64,000 bases of DNA from Nitzschia sp. pyKryTriq1 (GCA_956465555.1 OY101124.1:1-64000), one strand, 5' to 3'; positions 19,501-29,727 are shown, counted from the first letter of the stretch. A program made the numbers and translations. Notes: generated by a model not told the origin, from the letters alone.

Positions 19501-20519
19501 CTACGACCAAGAACGGCCTTGGCTTCCTGCTGGTTGGTGGTGTCACTCGTGGTACCAGTACCGGTCGTCATAGTTGTTGTCGTCGTCATCGTCGTCGGCT
19601 TCGCTGTCGGTGCCGACTTGCGGGCCGCAGCAGCAGCAGCAGAAGCAGCAGTAGGACTTGTCGGAATTTTTTTGATTTTTGTAGTAGCAGTGGTACTAGT
19701 ACTCACATCACTGGTAGTAGTGGGACTGCCGACTGATGGCGATGATGATGTCGGCTTGTTGGTGGACAAGGTGGTGGTGGTTGCTGCTGCTGGGACGACG
19801 ACTCGTACCGCATCCTCCTCTTCATCCTCATGATCTTTCTCTGACCAAGAACACCCCTCCTTTTTGATGATTCCTTCCGTTCCAGCTGCAGCTCTAGTTA
19901 TACTAGCACGTCCACCTGGCGATGATGATGATGATGATGCTGCTGCTGCTGACGGTGATGATGGACTGTTGCTGAAACTGAGACGCAGTCTTGGTTTAGT
20001 CGCGTGACCACTGCTGTTGGGCGATGCCTGCATGGGGGAAGGAAGGGGCGACACTTGCATGTCCATGTCTTCTTGTGTTTGTTCTGGAAGCTGTAAATGT
20101 CTCTGCTGCTGCTGTAACTGCTGCTGCTGCTGTAGCTGCTGTTTTTCTTGTTTGCATTCGAGGAGTTCAAAGTCGACCGAAATGACTGGAAGAGAAGAAT
20201 GCAGCATTTGCAGTTCATTTGGATGCTGCTGCTGCTGCTGCTGGTGGTGATGATTCTTCTTTTCGCTCTTTAGTTCAAAGCCTTCCAGGGAGACAATACT
20301 TTTATCATCCTCATCGTCCTCGTCGTCATCCTCACACTCGTTGTCGTCGTCATTATCGTCATCCACACTTTCTTGTTCCAATCCACACTCAATCAAAAAG
20401 GCATGATGACGAAATTCGGCAATTTCATCGTCTTCCCAAAACAAATCATCCAAAATGGAACGACTGTGTTGGGTGAATTCCGCCACATGGTTGAGTTCTT
20501 CATTGAAATGAATTGGCAT
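16590..20519 (-). CDS. Large Ser/Thr-rich repeat protein of unknown function
   Basis: Single-exon 1309-residue protein from an ATG. Residues ~1-50 are complex (SILDDLFWEDDEIAEFRHHA, then FLIECGLEQ), resembling a short N-terminal motif of other diatom proteins whose role I do not know. An acidic run follows at ~52-75. Most of the rest is low-complexity Thr/Ser/Ala. Two copies of a basic helical motif, ISIQERLRQWKQ and ISIQDRLRQWKQ (~643 and ~736), and a weaker cousin, ISKFQDLIDRQQRGG (~375), may be short binding helices. Residues ~870-1185 contain five tandem ~75-80-residue repeats, each with SPKPKKRVSAP, a Pro-rich PPAPPLD segment and KKKILDSIQ-ATG. The C-terminus is strongly basic (KKKIKKKMKRKQKK). 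A scaffold or chromatin/cytoskeleton-associated protein is possible but that is a guess. It is convergent with the ABCG gene. Confidence 0.72.
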   Translation of the reverse strand: MPIHFNEELNHVAEFTQHSRSILDDLFWEDDEIAEFRHHAFLIECGLEQESVDDDNDDDNECEDDDEDDEDDKSIVSLEGFELKSEKKNHHHQQQQQQHPNELQMLHSSLPVISVDFELLECKQEKQQLQQQQQLQQQQRHLQLPEQTQEDMDMQVSPLPSPMQASPNSSGHATKPRLRLSFSNSPSSPSAAAASSSSSSPGGRASITRAAAGTEGIIKKEGCSWSEKDHEDEEEDAVRVVVPAAATTTTLSTNKPTSSSPSVGSPTTTSDVSTSTTATTKIKKIPTSPTAASAAAAAARKSAPTAKPTTMTTTTTMTTGTGTTSDTTNQQEAKAVLGRSHSSSNSSSRSRSSPSTPTSRSTTTAAATTTSRRISKFQDLIDRQQRGGLTRSNSTTMVPPTTTTKARTKAPRISTLAARQAKKAAAAAAAAGATTLNSLNSTTKTATTTSSNTNGNGRMIMRHHDRGMVPVGRAGSTTTASRHIRQQRRGGVRSATTIAAAEAILEEDHEDEEEQQEVDQSSRTEKACSSRSSSGSTEQKSTKNKMLDADDDHNHHRHKGRPETETEQDDDDGSALDIGPLPPPSPPIFPLSPPRGGGGGGGASACSPFARYSRSLSDLSSPLRNNHNTTTEDNNNNNNNDNSRRNISIQERLRQWKQAETDAAATTKGNRAPIIGDTTATTATTDTSAATTTCIMDTSLHDLEEIKKESNASNPAATTTTTTTTMDTNADNSRRGISIQDRLRQWKQRDLDSSQRSLDALTATLNEQNDDDDDDGDDSQSSSLGASFRSLGTPPQTTQHTHRRKTKKTASGKTKRISLTNGSSSRSRSKGDATTKSAESGSTITTKPKRSSSSVSSVPISTNIPDTDIIKLPARERSSSASSKSPKPKKRVSAPASTSMSSTMIIPPAPPLDTPTTSASKKKILESIQLATGNNVSHDLDSSTGITSSSLDTGTKILKSPRERPSSSKSPKPKKRVSAPPSATTVMIPSAPPPLDSGTMSTPSAAAKKKILDSIEIATGTDGSNDHSITSSLENGASKSFKSPRQRPSSSSSKSPKPKKRASAPPSTTTTMMIPPAPPLDTTATTTPSAAAKTDQASSGHGNGVSNASSSDTGTHGFKSPRRRPSSSSSKSPKPKKRVSAPPSIPHAPPLDTPTTSASKKKILDSIQVATGTDGSKDHDVAGITPSIDTTTTSSIISITSSSKKKIKKKMKRKQKKPSSTTDDGGAVTAVVPPDIANRRRPTMFINRSLSSSLLVQSSDIATKTDLLRNGLKRSKSVKMKKARPSAIALLGALKTRSTTTTTTSLVVE

Positions 20520-21292
20520 TTTGTATGTATAAATATATTATTATGTAAAATGTGAATGAGTGAGCGAGTGAATGTGAGTTGGATGGGGGAGAGTTGCAAT
20601 GCAATGCAATGCAATGCGTCGACAACAATCAACGCATCAGGATAAAGAGCAAGACGAAGCCACTGGAACACTGCAAAAAAGAAAGACGCGAGATACGCAA
20701 GGTGGTATTCTACTCACTGACTGACTGACTGACTACTGGATGGTCCAAACAACAACAAAGTATCTGGGGAAAAGGCATATATGAATTGATGTATGATTCA
20801 TGTCGTAGATACGTCCTGAGTGAGAATCAGTCCTTGAGTGCATTTAAAGGCCTTAGACTGCTTCTGAGGAAAAGGCATATATTAAATCACGAATGGGTCA
20901 TTCGTCGCATTTCTTTTCTTTTCTCCGCGCGCGCGCCGGCGGCGACCTCCTGCATGCCTTTGCGACGTTCGTGAAAATAACCACAACATGACGACGACGT
21001 CGACGACGACGACAGCAAGACAGCAAGACAGCAAGACTGCAGAGCAAGAAAAGCGTACGAGTATTGTACTGTACGTACGACAGATTATAGATCGACGAAA
21101 ACACACACATCTATCTTTCACATCATCATCATCATCATCATCATCATCACAGCTTCATCCATACCGGTACCGGTAGTCTACCTGGTATATCGGTGGTATC
21201 CTTGTTGTGCTCCTACCTCTTAGTTAGTTACCTTCTACTAGAGAGCTAGAGTAGAATTATTGTAACAATCGAAAAATCGCGGCTGATTGGAT
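20520..21292. other. Divergent intergenic region (repeat protein / lipase)
   Basis: No gene is seen. It contains a (GCAAT)n microsatellite (20596-20618), a CTGACTGACTGACTGACT run (20717-20735), two copies of a GAAAAGGCATATAT box (20769-20782 and 20870-20883) about 100 bp apart, ATC repeats (21121-21149), a TACCGGTACCGGTA palindrome (21162-21175) and a CTACTAGAGAGCTAGAG block. The repeated GAAAAGGCATATAT box is the best candidate for a promoter element. Confidence 0.45.
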
Positions 21293-23299
21293 ATGAGGAT
21301 GACGACGACGACGACGACGACTCTACCGATAACACTACTCGTCCAACACACGATTCTTCTTCTTCTTTTTCTTTTGCCGTGCCTTTTCGCATTGGCATTT
21401 TCCCTTCCGTTTCCATTTCCATTTCGCAGCAGCCATCATAACAAGGCGCCGGCGACGACAATGGCGCCTGCTGCGGGTGGCGGTGTCATGGCAAGAATGG
21501 CAGCAGCAGCAGCAGCAGCAGCAAAGAACGCACCAAGAACTACTACGAAATGGTTCACCAATAGAACGAAGAAGACAACAAGTGTTTCAGGTACTTCTAA
21601 CACGCTGAACCATCATCATCATTCTACAAATACTACAAATACTACTACTACTACAAATACTACTACTACTACTACTACTACTACAAACATGCATATTTCC
21701 AAGATTCACATGATTGTGCTGGTCCACGGTTGGTTGGGAAATCCCAAAGAAATGGAATACTTGAAACAAAGTTTGGCAAGGCATGCCTCTCAATTCCACC
21801 AATCCCCATGGGTGGATGATAGTGGTGGTGGTGGTGGTGGTGGTGGTGTTACTACTACTACTACAGATAGCAGCAGCAGCAGTAGTAGTATGAATCCAAT
21901 CCAAGTGGCAGTCCCCGTCCCGGTCCCAATGAATGACCAACAAGACCAACACGATCAACCATCGCAGCAGCAGCAGCAGCAGCAGAAACAACAACACGAA
22001 TTATTTGTCATTCACTCGGCCCAGTGCAACAGTGGCCCCATTCTCACTTCGGATGGAATTGCTGCCGGAGGACGACGGCTGGCAACCGAGATTGATCAAC
22101 TCGTTCAGAAATATCACAATGAACTACTAAATGATCCAAAAAATCAACCGCAAACAATCGAAATGACGCTCTCGCTCGTTGGAAACTCTCTTGGTGGACT
22201 GTATTGTCGATATGCCGTTAGTGAAATTCAAGCGTTGAAAAAGAATACGCAGCAGCAACCGCAGCAGCAGGAGCCACCGCAGCCACAACCATTCCAGTTA
22301 TCGCCGCAGCTATTTGTTACTACATGTACCCCACATCTCGGAGTCAGTCAACATACCTTTGTTACGCTCCCAAAGTGGATCGAAACGCCCATTGCAAGAA
22401 TTATGCAACAAACGGGAATGGATCTCTTTCGAAGCAGCAGCAGCAGCAGCAGCAGCAGCAACGACATTATTCAAGACATGGCTTGCGATTATGACAAATT
22501 TATTCATCCATTGTTACAATTTCAACACCGGATTGCCTATGCCAATATACTCGGGACGGATTTTCAAGTACCAACCTCGACGGCAGCCTTTTGGGCCGAT
22601 ACGGATTCCATCCACCATTCTTGTGTGGTGGTAATACCATCCTCGTCCTCGCACCAGCATTCTCGTGACGACGACGACAACAACAACGACAACAATATTG
22701 TTCTTCAACTTGAAACGCCTCGACAAATACGGAAAAGTGCTATGCAGGAATCTCCCATTCCTTCTTCTTCTTCTTCTTCTTCTGGCAGTAATATTATAAG
22801 GGAGTCTTCTTCGAATGGTGCTGGTGTTCTGGAGACAATCAAAAGCAGCAGCGACAGGAGCAAGAACAATCACAATACCCAGTTTCTTTCCTCCAAGGAA
22901 CTTTCTGTACGGCTCGATCAAATGGGATGGACCAAGGTATTGGTCGATGTAAGACATCATTTGCCACTCTCGCGTGGTCGTGCTTCGTCTTCTTTCTACG
23001 AAAAGTCGTCGTCGTCGTCGTCGTCGTCAACATCATCCTTCTTAAAGAAGACCCAGTGGACGGCCCGAGAATTATTGCAAGAATTTGATCGAGATTATTT
23101 TCGAACCTTTCCGTTGGGGCATACCGTCATGGTGGCCAATGCCAAAGACTCGTTGAATCGATATTTGACCCAAGGGGGACAACCGACCATGGACTATTTG
23201 GCGTCGACCATGATTGAGCAATTATTGTTACGATCATCATCATCATCGCCTCATGATGATGATGATGAAAACGAAGACGACGAGAACGACGCATCGTGA
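21293..23299 (+). CDS. DUF676-like alpha/beta-hydrolase (putative lipase/serine esterase)
   Basis: A 668-residue protein from ATG 21293; the frame opens a few codons earlier at a TTG. The N-terminus has a signal peptide with an Ala|Phe cleavage context (LFALAFSLPF), as used for diatom plastid import, so plastid or secretory-membrane targeting is plausible. The hydrolase core starts at ~140 with IHMIVLVHGWLGNPKEM (oxyanion-hole region). The nucleophile elbow GNSLGGLYCRYA at ~300 supplies the catalytic Ser, and TCTPHLG follows, as in DUF676 and related yeast Rog1-type lipases. The acid and His residues are less clear; DTDSIHHSCVV and FPLGHTVMVA are candidates. Gln, Ser and Thr runs are inserted between conserved blocks. 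The predicted reaction is acyl-ester hydrolysis of a lipid; the substrate is unknown. The protein ends in an acidic tail. Confidence 0.78.
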   Translation: MRMTTTTTTTLPITLLVQHTILLLLFLLPCLFALAFSLPFPFPFRSSHHNKAPATTMAPAAGGGVMARMAAAAAAAAKNAPRTTTKWFTNRTKKTTSVSGTSNTLNHHHHSTNTTNTTTTTNTTTTTTTTTNMHISKIHMIVLVHGWLGNPKEMEYLKQSLARHASQFHQSPWVDDSGGGGGGGGVTTTTTDSSSSSSSMNPIQVAVPVPVPMNDQQDQHDQPSQQQQQQQKQQHELFVIHSAQCNSGPILTSDGIAAGGRRLATEIDQLVQKYHNELLNDPKNQPQTIEMTLSLVGNSLGGLYCRYAVSEIQALKKNTQQQPQQQEPPQPQPFQLSPQLFVTTCTPHLGVSQHTFVTLPKWIETPIARIMQQTGMDLFRSSSSSSSSSNDIIQDMACDYDKFIHPLLQFQHRIAYANILGTDFQVPTSTAAFWADTDSIHHSCVVVIPSSSSHQHSRDDDDNNNDNNIVLQLETPRQIRKSAMQESPIPSSSSSSSGSNIIRESSSNGAGVLETIKSSSDRSKNNHNTQFLSSKELSVRLDQMGWTKVLVDVRHHLPLSRGRASSSFYEKSSSSSSSSTSSFLKKTQWTARELLQEFDRDYFRTFPLGHTVMVANAKDSLNRYLTQGGQPTMDYLASTMIEQLLLRSSSSSPHDDDDENEDDENDAS

Positions 23300-23437
23300 A
23301 ACGTTACTACTGCTAGTGCTACTACTACTACTAGAGATTATATTGTACAAATGGAATGAATAACATCGAGTGCTTTATTGCGGAACAAAAAAAATAGTTT
23401 CTACATACATGAGTGAGTATACATGATGGTGCTGGTG

Positions 23438-24765
23438 TTACAATTTTCGTGGAAAGAGGTCCAACAAGGTTTGGACGGCTGGGATGCTCTTGACCAAGAA
23501 GTTATTTCCAAGTTTGTTGTTCAGGTGCAACATGTCGTCGAATATCTTCTTGTGGACTGTACTGATAGCGGACCAAGCAGCATTCTTCTCGGGCATGCGA
23601 GTATTGCAATCCAGAGATCCGTATTGTTCAGTGTCAATAATATCAATATCAATATCAATAACATCATCATGACCATCTTGGTCCACTTGTTCAAGAATAG
23701 AAGAAGGAATAGTATTGATACTGTCCAGGTACGTCGTGATGGGTGTTGTTGATGTTTCGCGCGTTGGAAAACAAGGACTTGAAGAAGTAGTATTTTCGGC
23801 CAGAGCAGAAAGGTAGGATTTCAAGTTGGATCCATCCCCTGACACCAAGAAGCTCGTATTGCCAGTGCCATCATTGTTCTTGTTGTTGGTACTAGTCAAA
23901 TGATTCAAGTATTCTTCTGTCACGTTGTTCAAGTTCCGAATGATGATCTCAGTTTGTCGAGGTCGAGGAACGAAGGTAAGAACGCCAAGATTTTGCGGTA
24001 GGCTGGTGTTCGTAGTAGTCGTAGCACTGGCAATAGCTGTGGTGGCCATTCTTGGTGGGACTTGGAATACTCGTTGCCCCGGTTGAATGATGGTGGCAAA
24101 GTGTTGTTTCTTTTTGTGGAGACTGTCGAGAATGGGTTGAAGAGGCATTATCATCATCTCTGCTGTTGCTGCCGGTTCCTCCATCAAAAGAGGTGGTGGT
24201 TGCGAAAAATGCTTCAAGTATTCTTCTTCGGTAAAATCGCCCCAAAAATTCAACATTCTGGGAGTTTCGGGACAGTTTCGTAGATTCCATTCTTGTTGCT
24301 GCAGCCAATGCGTCTTGAAAATATTGTATCGTTCTTCATCTGGCGTCTTGGAATACTTGACAACCCATTTGTCGTAAGCCCCTCTAATGATCCAGTCGTC
24401 GTCGTCGTCGACAAAGTTGGAAGTGGCAAAGGGAACAAGTTTCCTTCTTCTTCTTCTTCTTCGTTGGCCGCTGTTGAAAGGTGCTCATGTTTATTGAGAT
24501 CGATCGGCGTGGTCGTTGCATCTTGATTGCTCGTCTCATCATTGATGTATCGGAGGGCGGTGGTGCTGGTCGTTCTCGAGTTCTTTCCGACTTGTTGTTG
24601 TTGTTGTGGTTGTTGTACCAGTCCTCGTCGCGAGCTCACAGAATTCGTTGCAACACTCCTGCTAAGTGGTGATCGAGGAAACAGATAGGCAGTAGCAGGA
24701 GATGCCCAATCTTGTAGTAGAGCAAGAGTAAATCCAGCAAATGCAACAATGAAATAGTTCTTCAT
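23438..24765 (-). CDS. Secreted I29-propeptide-like protein, interrupted by a frameshift
   Basis: Starts at ATG 24765 with a signal peptide (MKNYFIVAFAGFTLALLQ). The first frame runs to about 24425, then similarity passes to another frame read continuously to the stop at 23438. The second frame, before its first Met, reads AYDKWVVKYSKTPDEERYNI then FKTHWLQQQEWN and NFWGDFTEEEYLKHF. This matches the inhibitor_I29 (cathepsin propeptide) pattern, with an ERFNIN-like helix and an NxFxDxTxEEF motif. No papain-like catalytic domain (no QGxCGSCW) follows; the remaining ~230 residues are Thr/Asn-rich. I29 domains block papain-family proteases, so a free-standing form could be an inhibitor, but this is inference. 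The switch lies in or near a GAA run (about 24442-24463), where no plausible intron is seen. One missing base, in the genome or in the consensus, would explain it. A related protein is at 33943. Confidence 0.6.
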
Positions 24766-25318
24766 TTTGTTGATGAGATGCGGATGAGATCGGTGATGAA
24801 TAATGTGATGAATGATGGATATTGTGAGTTGTGATGATGTCTCGTGATGATCGATGGAAAAAATGAGGATCGAATATTAATGTGCCGATCCATCGATTTT
24901 ATTGTGCTGGCCAATCCGATGCTGCCGTTTTTTGACCAACAGCTGCCGTTTGATTTTCGATTTAACGATACGACTTGGATACGACATTCCTCCTCCAACG
25001 GCCGTTGATACACACATGATATGAGTACAATGGTTGCGTGCCGGTTTGCGCCGCGTGGATCGTTTGAGTCGTCGATTTTTACGTACGCATCGTAACTGCT
25101 TCCAAGGATAACGCTGCTTCCGACCCAAACATGTGCACAACGGCAAAACGCATGAATATTAAAACCACAAACACAATCACTCACATACATTGAATAGAAT
25201 ACTCGTACATCCTTGACATACATCCTTTGACAATCCTAGCACACCCTCTCCTCTCCTCTCCTTTCCAAAACAGGACAAGACAGGACAAGACAAGACAATT
25301 CAGTCAAAGAACGGGAAG
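24766..25318. other. Divergent intergenic region (I29-like / J-protein)
   Basis: No convincing gene. A minus-strand frame at 24877-25146 is strongly basic but has no ATG at its start and no recognised domain. CTCCT pentamers (25247-25262) and GACAAGACAG repeats (25270-25298) lie just upstream of the J-protein start. Confidence 0.45.
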
Positions 25319-27472
25319 ATGAAAAGATGCGACCGCCTGTCCTTGCTGTGGTTGGTCCTGTTGGTTTCGTCGTGCAGCCAGCTTCCCCACGTTTGTCTGG
25401 CGCAGCAGCAGCAACAACAACAACAACAACAACAACAAAAGAGAAAGCACAAGCAGCGCCCAAGTAACAGCAATGGCTCCAACTCCAACTCCAACGCATA
25501 CAACGAGAATGATACTACTTTCAACTTTGATCATGCCAAACAAAAATTTGGTGAATTTTTCGAGGACAAGCAAGATGCGCTGCAGTACTATAAAATGGGC
25601 CCAAAGCACATTGGTGAAGGTCTTTGGAATACGGTACTCGTATCGGGGACCGCCACGCTCGTGGGTGTCGCCAGTGTGATTGGATTTCCCATCCTTACGC
25701 TCTTTGGTGGAGATATTAATACCACCGCTCATCATCGAGGAAGATTCGTTGATCGGTTGATACGACTGGTAGTAGGAGGTATCGTCGGCGGAACGATTGC
25801 ATCAGTGGTATGGACGGGTGGCTTGGTCTATGGCGGCTGGCAAATCCTCACGGGACTGTATCGGACTCCTGCCACATTGGTAGCGCAACTGGAAGGACGC
25901 GTGTACTACAACGAACATATCAATGGTGGTACCTGGCAGATCTACAATCTTACGGAACACGCCCACACATTGAATCAACGACGAGGAGGGCGCTTTCGCA
26001 AAGGAGGAGGAGGTGGTGGCGTCCAAGATGACTCGCTCTACCAAATCTTGCAAATCAATACAGATGCTTCCTCCAAGGAAATCAAACGTGCTTACTACAA
26101 GCTAGCCAAGGAATATCATCCTGACAAGGTCCACAAAAAGACGACGACGACGACGGAATCATCATCAGCGTCAGCATCAATAACTAAGGAGGAGGAGGAA
26201 GAACAACAAGACGCCATTAATGATCGATTTCTAAAACTGCATCGAGCCTACGAGACGCTATATGATCCACAAAAGCGAAAGGCGTACGATGAATGGGGAC
26301 ATGGTGCCAACGACGACAATAATAATAATGCAGCCATGCCGTTTGATTCCGATGTCTTTTTTGATATTTTATTTGGATTCTCACCCGAACTCGAACCATA
26401 CATTGGAGACTTGGCCATTAAATCATTCAGCTCGAACATCCTTCACCTTATCATCAAGGCACAGTCGGCCTCATCCATGCAAGGACAAAGTGCTTCCCAG
26501 CAAGAGGAAATGCTCAATCAACTATTCGCTTCCTTTATTCTTGGAGGACAAGATCGACGGGATTTGCGACAAGTGGAGATTGCCATTTATTTGCAAAACT
26601 TTTCGAAGGAATTCGTAGAGGGGACCATGGACCTGGATCAATTTTCCATCAAATGCCGACAAGAAGCCCAAGCTGTTTTTGAATCGACGCCCTTTCCTTT
26701 GTTTCTACAATCGATTGGAAAGGCGCTCTATTGGCAAGGACGTGGGGCCTTTGTGTCGTGGTGGAATCTTCCCATTGTGGCCATGGCATGGACTCGGGAA
26801 CGTACCCTCGCTCTCAAAAATGCGTCTTGGCTCAAATTGGCCAAACTCATTCGGCAAATTCCAGCACAACATGCCAAAGCTACCGAATGGGTGGAGGAAG
26901 AACGACGGAAAGAACAAACAACCACAACAACTACAACAGCTAGTAGTAGTAGGAGACGCAATACAAAAAATCAATTTTCGGAACACGAATGGCAATCCCT
27001 GCAATTCAACAAGGTCATGGAATTTTTAATACCCTCCCTCATGGAGTTTGTGTGGGATTACAATCAAAATGATATTGCGTTTACGCTCAAAGGCGCCGCA
27101 TGGAAACTGTTACACGATCATCATGATAGCAGCAACAGCAACAGCAGCAGGACCGACCGCTCGACCCATCGAGGTCGTCAAGTCCAAGCGTTGCAAGTGC
27201 TGGGAGGTAGCTTTCTGCGATATGCGGACGAGCAAATGTGCCGTTCGATGATTCTTACTAATCTGAACAATGGCAATACTGAGCATGACGATGCAAGTGA
27301 AAGCGAAAAGGAAGACGACAATGAGCGACGCTTGAAAGAGTGCATTTCGAATGGCGGCAACGGCGGGGGCAGCAGCGGCGGGGGCAGTGGCGGCGGTGAC
27401 TTTTGGAGAGACCAGCAGTCTCGCATTCAAAAAGCCATGGAAATGGCAACACGACGCAGTCCCACCGACTAA
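25319..27472 (+). CDS. Secretory-pathway J-domain protein with DnaJ-X region
   Basis: Single-exon, 717 residues, starting at an ATG that opens a clear signal peptide (LSLLWLVLLVSSCSQLPHVC) followed by a poly-Gln tract. Two likely membrane segments lie at ~100-170 (TVLVSGTATLVGVASVIGF and LIRLVVGGIVGGTIASVVW). The J domain at ~240-325 reads DDSLYQILQINTDASSKEIK, has the HPD tripeptide (EYHPDKV) and ends KRKAYDEWG; a Thr/Ser/Glu insertion splits it. FFDILFGFSPELEPYIGDL begins a DnaJ-X-like region, as in yeast Djp1/Caj1 and plant relatives. J proteins stimulate Hsp70 ATPase through HPD; the signal peptide suggests an ER or plastid-envelope site. The C-terminus is a Gly/Ser-rich stretch followed by a basic tail. 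Confidence 0.85.
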   Translation: MKRCDRLSLLWLVLLVSSCSQLPHVCLAQQQQQQQQQQQQKRKHKQRPSNSNGSNSNSNAYNENDTTFNFDHAKQKFGEFFEDKQDALQYYKMGPKHIGEGLWNTVLVSGTATLVGVASVIGFPILTLFGGDINTTAHHRGRFVDRLIRLVVGGIVGGTIASVVWTGGLVYGGWQILTGLYRTPATLVAQLEGRVYYNEHINGGTWQIYNLTEHAHTLNQRRGGRFRKGGGGGGVQDDSLYQILQINTDASSKEIKRAYYKLAKEYHPDKVHKKTTTTTESSSASASITKEEEEEQQDAINDRFLKLHRAYETLYDPQKRKAYDEWGHGANDDNNNNAAMPFDSDVFFDILFGFSPELEPYIGDLAIKSFSSNILHLIIKAQSASSMQGQSASQQEEMLNQLFASFILGGQDRRDLRQVEIAIYLQNFSKEFVEGTMDLDQFSIKCRQEAQAVFESTPFPLFLQSIGKALYWQGRGAFVSWWNLPIVAMAWTRERTLALKNASWLKLAKLIRQIPAQHAKATEWVEEERRKEQTTTTTTTASSSRRRNTKNQFSEHEWQSLQFNKVMEFLIPSLMEFVWDYNQNDIAFTLKGAAWKLLHDHHDSSNSNSSRTDRSTHRGRQVQALQVLGGSFLRYADEQMCRSMILTNLNNGNTEHDDASESEKEDDNERRLKECISNGGNGGGSSGGGSGGGDFWRDQQSRIQKAMEMATRRSPTD

Positions 27473-27671
27473 CGCTACTACTCTCTACTACTATTGGTAT
27501 TGGTAGTCTACTCTACTCTAGTTTTACTGCTGTAATTACTCTTTGCTTGAAAATGAATGCTAGTAGCGCCATGAAATAGTCTGCATACCGATGTAGGCTC
27601 TCCTCTGCATTGTGCTACTTCTATTTAGCAATATTGCCTGGCATTCCCCTCGCTATTACAGTACGTTCTCT
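27473..27671. other. Short 3' intergenic region with TACTAC block
   Basis: Follows the J-protein stop. An irregular CTACTACTCTCTACTACT block occupies 27475-27520. No gene is seen before the duplicated Kir segment begins at about 27672. Confidence 0.4.
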
Positions 27672-27781
27672 ACTAGCTAATACTAGTACCAGTAGTACGA
27701 ACGTTCTACCACCCCCATTGATTATTTTTTATCGATAGATCATTCCCATCACCATCACCATCACCATCGCAATCACCATTA

Positions 27782-29616
27782 CTATGGCTTAAAGGACTTG
27801 ATGGGAATGAGACGGTCTCCTGCATCGTACGCTCCATGTTTCGCCGGATACCATACAGGATACGGATACGTATCGCTCATTTTCGAATAATCCGAAATGA
27901 CGATTCGTCCCATGCCAACAACATTATTACCTTTTCCATCCTCATGTTGTTCCGTTTCAATCTTTTTGGTATGGACAAAGGAATGTCCAATGAGTACATC
28001 TTCGACGCCGTATTCGGTTTGGAAATTGACGGTCGATTTGGTCAATTCTTGGACGGCATCAATGGAGAGGGTAAAGACATAAATTTTATTGGCGGGATGT
28101 TCATTGAAATTCAATCCAAACAGCGGACTTGCTTCATCCAATACATGCCGTAACGTCCATGGTTCCAATAATCCATGTTGCCGACTACTCAACAATCGGA
28201 GTTCATCGGTTTGTCGAAAATATCTGAATAAAGATAAACATATATATTTTGGGACGGTGGAATGAATGAATGATTGAATGAATGAGAAAAGGGTGTAATC
28301 AGGCAAGCAAGTAAGTAAGCAAGTAAGCAAGAATGCGGGTGCTTCGATGAGCACCATGATGATCAGTAGTAGTTGTTGTTACAGTAGTAGTAATAGTACT
28401 ACTACTTGTACAGACAGTACTCCTCGATTCATACAATGAGCATGGCATGGCATGGCATAGTAGCATCTCATTGGACGACGTACCTCTTGTCCCCTCGGTG
28501 GTCCGTATATGGAATTTCTATAAGAATAATAAAGAAGATAAAGAAGACGAGAGCGGAGGGAAGGTTAGTTAGTTAGTCGTCCAATATGATTCAATCCCTA
28601 TAATAGCCACAGTAGTACATATTATAATGTCCGTACTTACCATAACTGTAGGTTAATCGGACATTGATATCGGTCAACGGATTTTCATGTCCATCGGCAT
28701 TCCCCAGTCGAAAGGATAGACATGGCACGCCATTGACATTGCACAATGTCAATACCTCACTGAATTGTATATTAATGACGGGTGTGACATATTTGGTAAA
28801 CAACAGGCCGGCAAAGAGCGTATTAATCAAGGTCGATATGTACGATAAACAAACGACGAAATAATTGGATGCCATACCCCGGGGGGAAAAGCTCCCATAT
28901 CCAATCGTGGTCGAAGTTTGGACGGAAAAGGCAAATTGATCTCCAAAGGTCATGTCAGAGTCGCCACAACATTTGCCATTGGGCAGGGCATTAAAGATTG
29001 CCGCAAAGATTAAATTCATGGAAATAAAAATGGCGAGAAAGAGGCACGAAAGCGTCACGACGGTAAAATGCATGAGCCAAAATCGTATCCGAAATTCCAA
29101 TCCCGATCGATCGGAATTCAAAATAATATGCTTGCGTCGCAATCGTTCTTGTCGGGACAGTTGGGGTCGTTGCGTGACATTGGTCCGTAATTCAAACACG
29201 ACCCGTTTGCCGTCGACAATGCCCGTCCGAAGAGGAGCATGCAACGAGGCCCAAATCGAGTCTCCGCCGCCACCTGGTCCACCGTTGCCACCACCGTTGC
29301 CACCGCCTTCACCACCGCCATCGTCCTTGGTTTTGAAGATTTCGTAGGCCGTTTGATCTTCCGAAAGCGAATCGCCTCCATCGGAATCATCATCGTCACC
29401 GCCGTAGTAATTGGAGAGAAAGTGTTGCGCACTCGTGTCAATCTTGTGCATGCTTCGCAAACTCCATTCCAAGCCCCGTCGGGGACCCGACGATTTGGTT
29501 TTTCGTCTACCATAATGACCACCACCACCGCCGCCGCCTCCGCCGGGACTCATGGGAATGTCCGAGTCGTCGTTCTTGCCGGATGCACCCGGTCGTGGGG
29601 GTGGGCGGTTCACCAT
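27782..29616 (-). CDS. Inward-rectifier K+ channel, Kir family, copy 1
   Basis: Three exons join in frame: 29616-28641, a 34-nt microexon 28517-28484, and 28223-27782, giving 483 residues. The cytoplasmic N-terminus is Gly/Pro-rich. Core features are a first membrane helix (FWLMHFTVVTLSCLFLAIFI), a pore loop with selectivity filter TSTTIGYGSFSP, a second helix (ISTLINTLFAGLLFTKY) and the Kir C-terminal cytoplasmic immunoglobulin-like domain (CLSFRLGNADGHENPLTDIN, later RLLSSRQHGLLEPWTLRHVL and FQTEYGVEDVLIGHSF). Cys residues flank the pore (KCCGDSD) rather than being placed exactly as in animal Kirs. Four subunits would form a K+ channel at the plasma membrane or an organelle. No signal peptide is seen. 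A near-identical copy lies 3.3 kb downstream in the same orientation. Confidence 0.9.
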
Positions 29617-29624
29617 TGTTGTGT

Positions 29625-29712
29625 GTTGTGTATTGTGATGTGTTGTGTTGTGTTGTGTTGTGTTGTGTTGTGTTGTGTTGTGTGTTGTGCTATGCTATGC
29701 TATGCTATGCTA
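29625..29712. repeat. Pentanucleotide microsatellites upstream of Kir copy 1
   Basis: About nine GTGTT units followed by about five GCTAT units directly upstream of the start codon. The equivalent block at Kir copy 2 (33107-33167) is shorter. Confidence 0.9.
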
Positions 29713-29727
29713 TTATTTCTTGTTGTA

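Larger units (their letters stand above)
27672..29727. repeat. Segmental duplication unit carrying Kir channel copy 1
   Basis: Direct-repeat partner of about 30951-33180. Matching starts near CTAGTACCAGTAGTACGAACG and ends in the GCTATGCTATG microsatellite plus TTATTTCTTGTTG upstream of the channel start codons. Exons are nearly identical between copies; introns and microsatellites have diverged in length. Confidence 0.9.

Noticed and set aside
18224-19833. Long plus- and minus-strand frames overlapping the repeat protein
   Set aside because: Low-complexity shadows of poly-Thr/Ser codons; no conserved motifs.
24877-25146. Basic minus-strand frame, considered as a small ribosomal protein
   Set aside because: Starts at TTG, contains no full ribosomal protein pattern, and lies in a divergent promoter.
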